From assembly GCA_013396915.1 (NCBI GenBank), contig VWZL01004638.1, positions 62,001 through 126,000 of the forward strand: a stretch of 64,000 nt of DNA, read 5' to 3'. A program made the position numbers and the translations under genes. Every line of letters begins with the position of its first letter. Position 1 is the first letter of the stretch. Below are positions 48,001 to 59,700 of this stretch, in pieces. The stretch comes from Stercorarius parasiticus. Taxonomy: Eukaryota; Chordata; Aves; Charadriiformes; Stercorariidae. Below the pieces are notes generated by a model, which did not search any database, was not told the origin of the DNA, and saw only the letters and a program-made list of their open reading frames with translations.

Positions 48001-50791
48001 CAAAGAATTGGGACTTAGTATATTTTAACCTTCCTTTCAGCTTCTACAAAGATACATTGTTCTCTGACTTGTGTAGTTGTCAGTTAGTTACTTTTGAGCA
48101 TATGCTTTAGTCTTTTTCTGAGCTATTTTAAAATTTTATAATAGAACACTATAAATGCAGCCATGCATTCCATAATTTTTAAAGAAGTAACTTAGTCTTT
48201 GGAAACTTGGAATGAAAATGTGAGTGGGAAAGGAGAAACCATGAGATGAGACGGCCTTTCTATGAGAAGAGTGAATGGACATCTTCACCTACAAGCAAAA
48301 GAAATCTGACTCACTTTGGGGGGCTGGAGGTGATGTGGACTGCACCTTTTTAAAAAGGGGATGTGAATTAATGGTTAAGGTTCTTGATTAATTGAATTGA
48401 CGACACTTTTTCTATACCTGGAACTCTCCACATCCTAGGCATAATATAGTAAGTTTTTCCTTAAGTCTTTGGAGCCTGAACTGGCTTTTGTTTTAGTCCT
48501 CATGCTCTTGTCCTTGGAAGTTTTCTCTAGTCCTATTAATTTCATGCAACGAAACAGTATTTTAGTGGTCCTCTAAATTAAATATTCCTAGTATCTGTTC
48601 TTGTTGTTAGAAGGCTGGAACTCACTGTATATCCCATTTTGCAAAGCTCTCAGTTAGAACTGTAAACTGTGCAACAACTATTCTTATGTTCTGGAACAAA
48701 AATTTTGCAAAAAGCAGCAGCAGACATGTTAAACAGATTTTTCAGGAGATGTAAGGGATTAAGAAATTGAAGTTTATGGTACATTTATGGATGTGCATAT
48801 TGTGCCATGTGTAGATTACTGATTTTTTTTCCCCCTCCATCTTTGAGCTTTGCAGATTAAAACTGACTGTATAATAACACATTTCAAAGATTCATATGAA
48901 AGTAAGCTTCCATGGAATTCAGTGCTAAAGGCTCAGACCTAAATTTGGAATTAGCTTTTGTTGCTATGGAAACATACACTTCATTTAGTTCTGAAAGAAA
49001 AAGAATATACAAATTTATGATAAAAAATAACACTATTAGTCCACTTGGTGGGGCAGGAGGCACTAGAAATAACTATGTAATCTGGGCATATAATATCTCC
49101 CTGTTGTGTACAGCATGATTACACTGGAAAAAATCTCCTTGTCAGTTTATTCCTCCATCATAATCTTTTTTTCTGTAAGTTCATATTTGTTTGCATTGTA
49201 AAATCACAAATTGCACATAAATAAGTGGTTTAGTCATTATTTGCCTTTGTAAGGCATCACTGGGGACGTCTATTAATTCTCAGATGATTATCTTCATTTC
49301 TTTGCCTTTCATAAAGTTTTGTATGAAGCCTAGATCTCAGCATGTTTCTATTCAGCTACGAAAGAGTAAAGGGGAAAAATGTGATGTTGCAATTGAATTT
49401 ATTCCAAGACACTACTAATATGAATATGAAAGTGAGTTTTGCTGCTGACTCCTGGATTTGCTTCTCTGCTTGAGAGACAAGTTTTGCTGACTGTGAAGGA
49501 AGTGGTGGCAAATGTCTTGCAATTAGACTTTCTTTCCTTGGAGAGTGATAGAACTGTGGAGAGGTTTTTCCACACTCTTTGCTGCTTTTTTCCCAATTTC
49601 TTTTTTTAAATCTCTATTATTTCATGGATAGCCTCAGCTTGAAAATTTATCTGTGGAGCATTATCCAGAAAAATACTCTGTTTTTTTTAAGCCCCCAAAA
49701 GTCCTAAAACTAAATGAAATGCACTTTTTGTATGAAAGTTATGATATGATTTTTTTCTTATGATTGTGGGTGCTATGACCACCAACGTGTCCTCTGTGTG
49801 GCAAAGAATTCACATGAATTTACATTCAAATGTAAGTAATGCAAATTTATGCTGCCTTTCATGTGCAGCATTTGTGCAGTTTCATCCTGATATTTATTCT
49901 CCTCTGTCTCTAAAACTTGATTTGATTTTCAGGTTTAAATGGACATGAAAATGTAAAGTGAAATACAATAGAAATTGCAACTATCATGTGATCTCCCAGT
50001 GAAACCCTACAGAGGTGCACTTTTTATAACATTTTGTTGCAAAAATACTCTCTAACAATAACTGCTGCTTCGGGCTGCTTCAGACATGCTGTTATTAATG
50101 CTGGGAACATCTACCTTTTAACAAATCCCAAATAATATCTGCCCTTTCCAGGAGGTGTGTATAAAAAGAGAGAGCAAGAAACAGCAAAATCAGTAAGAGA
50201 TGCAGACAAAATTTAACATAAAAGTGGGAGGACACAGAGGCTAAGTGATCTCTCACTTCATCTCTGTGATTGAGAGGAAGGATGAGCAAAATGCTTTTCA
50301 TCTTTTGGGAATCCCTAGCATGATCCAGCATGGTCTCCACTTTTCTCACATGATTTCTGCTTTTGCTGTAAGCAGTTAGCGTTGCTTTTGTTGAAATGTT
50401 GCCATTATCATTTAATCATCAACTATGTAAAGTGCTGTGCCTACTCAGTGCAGGGATCGTTCCTTGGCCTCGTGACAAACAAGTTAAGCGATGGTTATGC
50501 TTCATTCTTTCAAATAAAATCCTTTTCCAATAAATGAACTGGTGAAATGTTTCAGTTAAGAAACACCCCCCCCCAGCATTTTGTTTTGCTGCGGATTGTA
50601 TGAAAATGGCCCCAAAATGTTTAATGTTTTTCTAAATGATACTAATGCATTCTACTTCTATTGCCTCTCCGAAAGCTCACCTGCTGAACCACTGTGCTCA
50701 GGTTGCACTCAATTCTTCACCAAAGGAAAAAGAGATAGTTTAGTATTCTACAGTGAGGTATGTCTAAATTGTATTTTGTAAGCATTATACC
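45019..50791. other. non-coding stretch
   Basis: AT-rich DNA with a C9 run at 50566-50574. Open frames are 83 codons or fewer and unrecognised. No young transposon is visible until the LTR at 50792. Confidence 0.5.
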
Positions 50792-51198
50792 TGTCCTGGT
50801 TTGAGGTACAACAGAACCAACTTTCTGTTCAGTAATTTTACTTCTTAGATAGGCCTCTTCTAACTCTCAGAGATTAACAGCATATTGTGCAGAAAAATGT
50901 TCATTCTCAGAGTGATAAGACCAATGTTTACAGTTAGTGCTAAGGAATGGTATGCAGAGAGGCTCTTGCTTATACTTACTGCTATAACAACCAAGGTCAG
51001 CTAATTTCGTTATTTGCCCCATTGGAAGGTTGGAAATGGAAAAGCGTAGAGGGGTCCCACCTGCAGGGAGGAGCAGACAGGACAGGTGACCCAAAACTGA
51101 CCAACAGGGGTATTCCATCCCATCTGCCCCATGCTCAGTATAAAAGCTGAGGGATCAAAGGGTCAGCCCTCTTTCTTCAATGGCCGATGTCCGAGGAG
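50792..51198 (+). mobile_element. bird endogenous-retrovirus LTR fragment, 3' part missing
   Basis: It starts with the canonical TG as TGTCCTGGTTTGAGGTACAA. It continues through a U3-like region (CAAAACTGACCAACAGGGGT, then ATTCCATCCCAT) to a TATA box at 51139-51146 and about 50 bases beyond. The layout 'TGTCCTGGTTT ... GGGGTATTCCATnCCAT ... CAGTATAAA' matches a common bird LTR group that I recall as ERVL-related; the subfamily name is not certain. Polyadenylation signal, U5 and the terminal CA are not visible. The recognisable part stops at the single N (51199). No internal retroviral genes are present. Confidence 0.75.
51139..51146 (+). promoter_or_regulatory. TATA box of the LTR
   Basis: TATAAAAG sits in the context CTCAGTATAAAAGCTGAGGG, itself a short inverted repeat (CTCAG/CTGAG) framing the box. 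In the related LTRs this is the core promoter. Transcription would start about 30 bases downstream, just before the N at 51199. Confidence 0.6.
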
Positions 51199-51199
51199 N

Positions 51200-53606
51200 T
51201 ATTTGGCCGAAACAACGACAATATAATCTAAATATGTGTGATTGTAATTGAAAGAACGTGGCAGTGGCTGTTGGAGAAACCTGTAAACCAAGTCTATCAT
51301 CACTGTGGAAGAGAGATGAGCATCTGGTATTTCTCATACATGTACAATCCAGAATAGAGTGATATGTGCCTACAGTAGCACTTCAGTTCCCAGCAGAGGC
51401 TTCCTCTTGAAAAAAAATATGTCCCAATTGTCTCACTGTCTTTCAGCCTGCTTTGCAAGGCAGTCTTGGACCACATGAATGGGGCTCCTTCCAGTAGTCC
51501 CAGAAGATCCACAGGACCAGACTAGAGCTCATCTTAGTAAAATGCCCTGAAATGCTTACTGTGTGCGCTATGGGGCCTTGGCATCAGCCACTTTGTTGCA
51601 AAAATCCTTTCCTGCCGACCACCCTGCTTGCGATTGCAGGCATGCCTTGTGTCATCTGAGATCTACCATACCTTTCATCTCCCCAGTTGCTCTGTATACA
51701 TTTTATACCTAATTTACAGGTTTCAGATTTACCTTCTTTTTGTTAGGTTATTCCATAGCTATTTTGTAACATTTCTGTGCACGCATATGTAGATACATGA
51801 GCCCATGGACATGTGGACATCTTATTAGTGGGCAATCACACACAGACATTGCCTTTTGCAGTTCATGGATGCAATATCCTCTTTCCATCAGCATTATGCA
51901 GAATCTCAATTCATATCTATGATTCCTTAGGGGACAGCAGGGGAAGGGCAGCAGATATCTCTCTACTTACTAATTTCTAGGGAAATGGTTGCTTCCTGGC
52001 AGTTCTTCCTTATCTGTACTAAACAATAAATCTCTCACCATTTAATGATACCGTATTTATATTCCTTATTTTAGCTCTTGAATAGAAAACTCTTGCCTCT
52101 GCCAAAACATAGAATAAGAGAGACAGTACTGTTGGCAATGGGAGAGACTACAATGGTAAATACAATTAGTTTCTGATGCTTCTCTATGAAATGAAGTGTT
52201 ATTTTAACAAAATGTCCAGGACTACTAACATTGGCCTGGCAATATGCAGGCATACTTAAAGGAAACTTTTGCTATTTTAATAATTAACGAGGGGGTTTTG
52301 CCTAAACTTAAGTGTATTTTTCACTTTGAAAACTAATTTTTGTCTGATTTTCAGTTGATTGCTTTAGTAAATCTTACTGTGCTCATCTCAACAGGAAAAA
52401 ATTCATATTGATGTCACAGGAGTTTTGAAACTATCTACAGGCATTTGCAAACAGAATGAAGCCTATCATTTTGGAAAAGTACTTGTATAGTTTCTAATTT
52501 TTAAAAAATGTATCAGGGATGGAGAACTTTACAATTAAGCAATTGAAATTGCTTGTAAGATCTGGCCTGATTCGAATGGTGAAAAGACCACTTCTTACAA
52601 AGTCAGCTTTGCTAGTGTATTTTTTTATTTAATCTCTCACATCCATGTATGTATAGGAAAAAAATCCATTTATGTGGTAATGGTTTCTGTATGGTATTCT
52701 CCCCAGCTTTGAAATCTGAGTGCCTGTGTTCTTTGACATTTCTCATGGGACATTGAGTCAACAGTGTTCCCAGTCTTGTTTTTGGGATGGTCATAAAACA
52801 TGAAGGAAGCTTCAATTTAAACCAGTATAATGATTTAACGGAACCCATGCTTCATAGTCACTTGCATGATCCAGGAATAAATTTTTTTATCCCTATTAAG
52901 TAATTGGCTGTTTGTAGACTATTTTCCTTTCTTCAGAAATATCAGAAATTTTCTTCAGGTAGAAGTGGTACTTCATCAGAATGATGCACAGTGGTACACA
53001 GCGGTATTTAGCACTTATTTATGTCTTGGCATCTCCAAGGGATGGTGTAAGGAAGAAGAGGATGGAGAATGGAAGAGTCTTCAGTTACCCAGGTTGGGTG
53101 AGTCATGCACAGGTCTCTACACTTACCTAACTTGAAGTATGAATGTGAACCTCATCTTCTGTATTTCACATTGGTAGCATCTGTTGCCAGCAGGCTATAG
53201 ACTGTATTGTGTCGTTTCTGGTGGATGGCAAACTGGAATAAACTTACTCACTCTAGCTCTGTGGTGGAGAGACATACTATCAAGAAAAAGGGAAGTGGTG
53301 AGCTTAAACTTTGGTTTCCTACATCTGTATTTTATCAAGAAAATATTTAAAATTATTTGACTCATCTTATAAATCTCAGGCCTTATTGGACAGTTCTGGA
53401 ACTGGGGAATGAAAGGGAAGGAGGAAGAGCAGTGGCAGTATTTTCATTCTTTTTTATTCTAAAGTATATCTTAGACCTCAAAATCCTACTTAGTAAACTG
53501 CAACTTTCTTAAAAAATAATATATCAAGTTACGTGAAATAATTCTGAATTTTTCACTTAGGAGTCTCTAACTCTTTCAGAATAACTTCAGATGAAGTGTG
53601 TACTTG
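51200..53606. other. non-coding stretch
   Basis: No gene is recognisable. One weak exon-like arrangement on the plus strand (53040-53097) is described among the findings. The bases just after the N (51200 onward) do not resemble the rest of an LTR. Confidence 0.45.
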
Positions 53607-53722
53607 TATATACATACATACAATTATTTACACAGATATGTATAATTAACTATATACAAATATAAAATATACAACTAACTATATGCATGTATAAAAATAT
53701 GTTAACTGTACATGTATGTGTC
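53607..53722. repeat. TA/TG-rich low-complexity tract with a 29-base quasi-duplication
   Basis: It is dominated by TATA, CATA and TGTA steps. Within it, ATAATTAACTATATACAAAT (from 53642) is echoed by ACAACTAACTATATGCATGT (from 53671), each followed by an ATAAAAATAT-type end. This is an imperfect tandem pair. Confidence 0.75.
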
Positions 53723-56700
53723 TGGAAATATAATTTCCAGCCCAACTTCCTGGTACTATGAACATCAACTAGTGAGTTCTATGAAATCACTGTCTCCCAT
53801 AAAACCATAGTGCTTACCCTTCAATGGTGGAGGGACAGGAGTAAGTGAATGGGAACAAGTCCCCCTTACAACCCAAACTGTGACCAAAGAATCTCTGGAG
53901 TATTTTGCTTTATGGCACGTGGTTCCTCAGACTCCACAAGTTACTGTAGGCATAAAGTTAAGCTAGTGCTGCTCTCAGGTAACAATGTCTTTGTTGACAT
54001 AGTCAGAACAGTGGTTTTGACAACAGTAGCTGTTGTAATATTAATTTAAATGAAGAGCCACTTTAACTATCTTTGTTCCTATAAAAATAATAATTTTGGG
54101 AAAAAATATTTGTGTCCCTTTTCTTCTATGTATACTACATAATAATAAAGAAGAAATTTCATCTTTGTAAAACCTGTTCTGGTATCAAATGGGTACCAGC
54201 ATGGACCTACATTCCTAAATGCTTGTTTGCAGTACTCATTCAATTTATTTTCCTGGAAATTTTTTGGTTTTTTTTTCTTTTAAACTTGATCTTTATCCTG
54301 CAGAAAATATTGAACACATGCATGGCTAATCAAAGCATTCAGGATTGCAGTAGTAAGAATAAAGAACCAAAGATCACTGTGGTGTCCTTTGCAATTGGCT
54401 ACCTCATTTTTGCTGAGCTAAGCAAAAAATTGTCTTTGTTAACGATTAGAATTCCTGTTGATTTGTTTTATTTTTTTTCTTGGCTTTTCCTGTGAGTCCA
54501 CTGTTACTGGCTACTATTTGGCGTCCAGACAGCTGTGTATGTTCAGGAGTTCCTGACCTACCCAGGACATTTCTAGGACTCAATGAAGACAATGATCAAG
54601 GGAATTAAAGAAATCTTAATTATGATGGCATCAGCTACTATATTATAGAAATTAATTGAGCAAGGATTTGGCTTATTTTATAATGGAAGAAAGCATGTTT
54701 GATAAGCAACAACACAAATAAAATATGAGAATTAGGTTATATAAATCAAACGGCTTCTTTCTTCAGAGGTCATAAAATCTGACGAAATTTTTTTCATGTT
54801 CAAAATGTTCATCTTCAGTTTTCTTCATGCACTCAAGAACAACATTTCCAGCCAAGCTTCTAAAGATAAAATATCCTACATTTTATGTATGCTTTGCTTG
54901 CAATAACAAATAATCTCTTCTCAGTACTGAGCCAGAACTTCAGATGGTTTAAATCAACACAGACTTCAATAAAACTGTGTTGATTTACTTTTTTTACTAT
55001 TAGATGTTTATGTAGAGGAAGCCAAGAAAAATCACTGGCCTACAGAAATTTAACACATTACCAAGTTACCAATATGTCAGAGTATTTCTTTGGAGCAGAT
55101 CCCTCTGATTAGCAACAGGATCTAATTAATTTTACGGTTTCATTTTGTGGTAAATAAAGCAAAAATGACCACTTAGTACAACACCTCTCAAAAACATTTT
55201 GTGTGACTATCACATCGAAGAGAAGTCATGCAATGGCAAGATTTTTGTTCAAATCCTGGTGTCTGTGTATGTAAAGGATATGCCAATACAATTTAAGATT
55301 TTGTTTATTTATAGTTTGCATTGATAGCCTCACTCTCCTAAGATTAGTCAATTTTTATTGCACTCTGCTTCTCTCTCATGCATGGTCTTTCACAATCATC
55401 AGATGTGAAACTTCCTTATGAAGGAGTGGGTTGGCTTCTCCGAGAAGAGGAGGAGATAATCACCATCTTAGAAATATATTAAACAGTGTCAAAATGGATG
55501 GGACCTTAATATTTTCAATATGTTTAATAGGAAGAGAAATATATTTGAATTGTTTCACTGAGTTCTTCAGGTGCATGAAACCGCATGTTTGTGCTCCAAG
55601 TGTAGGTACTAAATGCAGTGGAGCAGGTGTATAACCTTTCATGTTGTTGTAACTCTTTGACTTAATTCACATTTACTGCTCTGCCATTTTTTTGCCAGTT
55701 CAATTTTATTTATGCTTTTATTTTTGAGCTTAAGATTTTCTCTTGCTTAGAAATTTCTGTCATGGCTGATAGTGGTGTTTTAAGCATTCTGCATGGATAT
55801 TCAGGAGGTCCGCGCTATTTTCTACCTTTGCCACAAGCATTCTGTGTAACTCTAAGGAGGTCTTTTACATTATTTGCTTTGGTGATAAAAATGTCTGTTT
55901 TTAAATCTCTGCTCCTTAGACCGTACAGTCTTTCATTACACGCTTGTATAATGTGGCTGTGAAATTAGTTGTTTCCTAAATGTTACTTTAATCTAAATAA
56001 AGAATAAAAGTTAAATAAATAAATGACAACAGCCATTGGACATATACTGGTAGTGACTGTGGGAAGCTAAGAAGACTGAAGAAGGTGTGCCAAAAGGGCT
56101 AAGATCAATAGGCAGAATAAACCCGTACACAATGGCAATCATAAACGGATGAATGAATTATTTCCTATTTCATGTGTTTCTTTGATGAATCAACTTTTTT
56201 TCTAGTTCTGGACAGAGAAGTAGTCTCTTGCAAGAAAGACATACAATATTAGTTGGAGCTGGCATTGTTTATTCATTGATAGGGGAAATATTGCTTTTTA
56301 AAATTTCTCCGCTGTATGATACTTTCCCAAGTAGTTTCACAACCACTGTTCAAACTTCCGCATGTAAAATTATTTCCTTGTCTTTTCACCACAGAAATGC
56401 TGTTCCAATTCATTCAAGAACGCTAAGGTACTTAGCAAGGGAGGCCATCTTTCCCCCACCCCATTGCCCCCCCCGAAACAATTAGGTTTAGGGAAAATTA
56501 GGTACGCTGCGAGACCTGTAATTACAGAAGCTGGAATCTGGCCAGGTCACTAAGATTAACATGCCTAAACAACCTCAGCGATCATAAGTGGCCATTAGTT
56601 TAGTTTTTCTTCTTATCTGAAAGACAGAGCCTCCTATAGCACAGTGCTCTCTGCTATCAAACTCAATGTTTAGTCTAAATCTTGTCCTATCTCTTTGTGG

Positions 56701-59700
56701 TCTAAATAGAAGTTAATTTTATGAATCAGTTTTGAATTATTTATCTCACAATGGCACTAATTACGTAACTATTACTAGTGTTTTCTCATATGGAAGATGA
56801 TGTTTAATGAAGTCTGTAGAAAGGAATGTTGGCAAAATTCATATATTTCCTGTTTAAAAAGCTCTCTGTGTTAAAGAGCTCGTTCAGTTTTCATTCTTTC
56901 TTCCCAGGATTATATTAAACAGGCGATGAAATGCTTTTTAGAGTTGACTGCAAGACTAATTCAAAATAGTAATAATTGTAGATTTCACTTATCTGAGTAG
57001 TGTCATCTAGTCGAGATCAAATGTTTTCTGCTAAGAACTGCAAGTTGACAAATGCGGTATCTCTCTGAAATGGAGTTGGAGGTTTTTTACTGCTTCCTTT
57101 CATTTTCCTAATGTCTGGGATTCAGACTGAATTCATGTCACTTCATTTTTCCTATTGCTGTAACTTTGCCATCCTAAACGGGGAACTCTACATTTTCCAC
57201 TTGCATGTGGTTTGTGAAGGGATTGTAAATATGCTGGACTACGTTGACCTTTTCAATACACCATCCGTTGATTGGCTAGCCAGTCCACCTCTCCCCCACA
57301 GGTTAATGAAGCCGTAAATAGGAAGGACTGAAATGGCAAGCCAATCAAAAAGGTCAAAGTGGTATAGCACACCACTACAGCTGACAAAATATATGAGGCA
57401 TTAAAATTTGGATACCTCATTCTTAGTGACAAAGATTGTAATGAGAGAAGAAAAGAAAGCTCCGTGAATCCCTTCATATCATACAGAATGTAACGTGGAT
57501 GGGAAATGATACAAGCCTGCCACAGTTGTATTCCAAGATGAACGTTTTACATCTCTTGATGTATTTCAGGGACCATATAATAATAAAGTTAGGTTAAAAA
57601 ACAAGTTCCCCCATGTAGGAATATACTCTTCAATGTTCTTGGTATTATATCCACAAATCTGGAAATACACTCTTTCATACTAATATAATTTTTCAAAGGA
57701 GGGTATGGAGTGGGAGGATTGTGAAAGAAAAAAGGGAATAGAAAACCGATCCGGGTTTATTAGAAAGAATATATGAACCCGAGAATGTCAAAGTAGACTG
57801 CATCATATGAAATAACTAAACAAGCTCCTTCCCACTCTGTTGGTACGGTGATCTAACATGGATAACTATTTTAAATGAACAAAAGTCTTGTAAAACACAC
57901 AAGGATACTGCATGTAATCACTGCTTAGCTGAAGGGCTTGCTGTAGTTAAATTTAAACCGTTATTTAAAACATACTCTTTCAAATTTTGTTCCCTGTGAG
58001 GTAACACACGACAATGAAGTCAGCAAAGAGATTATGGTTGAAACTTTTATTTCTGTTAGTTGCCAAACCATATACTGAATATTTATATTATTTATCCTTG
58101 TCTGAAGCAGAGACCTCCCATGCTGGTGTGTTACCCGGCTGATGTATCCTCCTTGTTTTGAAAAGTTTCCCTGTAACACTTTCTACCCATGTCACTTCAG
58201 GAGTGTAAACTGTTAAGCATATTTCCCAGGTAGTTTAAAGATCATCCGTACAAAATTCATGCTCCATGGTGTAAAGTAAGTGCAGCTGGGGAGAGTCCTA
58301 GTTAAAAGGGTATGAGTTGCAACTACGTCCGTGGATTGTAACACAATCCAGTTTGTGAAAGTTTTTCTTTTCTGCAAAGAATGACAGAGTATTTGTCCAT
58401 GGGGGAGTAACTTACAGTAGCTTGGCCTGGTCCTGTGACTTCTTTCTGTTAGATATATTGCTCTGCTTTTGCAGTATAAGCACGTATAGTTAAATGCGTC
58501 TTTGACAAATGGCATGGTTTCTCAGGACTCAGAAGGAGCCTCCAGCCCCAGCCTGGCAGGCCCCTCTCCTCCGCTGGATTTCCAGGCTGGTGGGATGAGT
58601 TACAGGGACCTGTGCCAAGAGGTACCTTCTGCTGCACTTTATCACTGACTCTAATCCAGCTGTCTGAAACAGTGCCAAGCTAATTAGCTAGTTCAGTGCC
58701 TGTTATATCAAGAGCCCAAATAAGCCCAGAGAGGTCACGTTTTGAATGGGAGAGAAGCCTTTTTGTTTGTCTCTATATTCGTGCGGGCCCAAGACGAATC
58801 CCATATGGGACAAATCCCAATTAATGCCTCCTATTTAAACTTGTCTTGACATATTTTAGAATGTTCACCAATTAACAGTAGCATTAAGTTATCAACTACT
58901 TTAGGTGAGGGTGTTAGTGGAGACAAAGAGCCCTTTATTTTGTGAAGAGCATCTAATCTTAACTTAACTTGACTAATGCAGGAAAACCAAAGAAAAGATC
59001 TACCAAAACTGCATCACAGCATTATTAAGCTGTAAGTCTTATTATTGTCCAAACTCACTAGATACAAACACAGTCTCTGTTTTAAGGCATCCCCTACTTT
59101 CTAATCCCAAGTGCAACCAGTGTGGCTAAGAGCAAGCAGGAAAGACAAATTACATTATGATGATAAATACGGGGAAAAAGAACAGTGAAAATAAATATTA
59201 TATGTGAATAGCTGCTTTCTCAGTTATGTAAGCTTAACCTCAATAGCAAGGCAGCTGGCTCACACAAATGAGACTATAGATAATGAAATTACAATGTCTG
59301 TCAAGATTTCCATAATATCTGCCTTAAATAACTGCAAGAATGAAAACCACGGCATGATATTTTTAGTGCTCTCATTTCATGAAGTTTGATCTTTACTTGA
59401 TTATGAAAGCCAAGTCCATTTCTTCAGTTGCTTCAAATTAGTTTTCTTCTGCCACTGTATTTTGCGTAATTCAAATCTTTCATAAAATTATCAAGGAAGA
59501 CTGGTCAGGCTGACCCTGGATTTTTGTCCCGTCGATGAAGTAAAGACACTCAGAGAATAATGATTTTCACAATGTATGCATTACCAATGGTCTCATTTAA
59601 AGAGTTATATTCTTTCAGGACCATGCTACTGAAGAATGAGTAGAAAAGAAAATCAGGATTGTTTCTGCATATTTGGGGTATGGGCCTTTGAACTTCACAC

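Noticed and set aside
54112..54495. 127-codon plus-strand frame with membrane-like composition
   Set aside because: The hydrophobic residues come from T-rich DNA. No family resemblance and no splice or promoter support.
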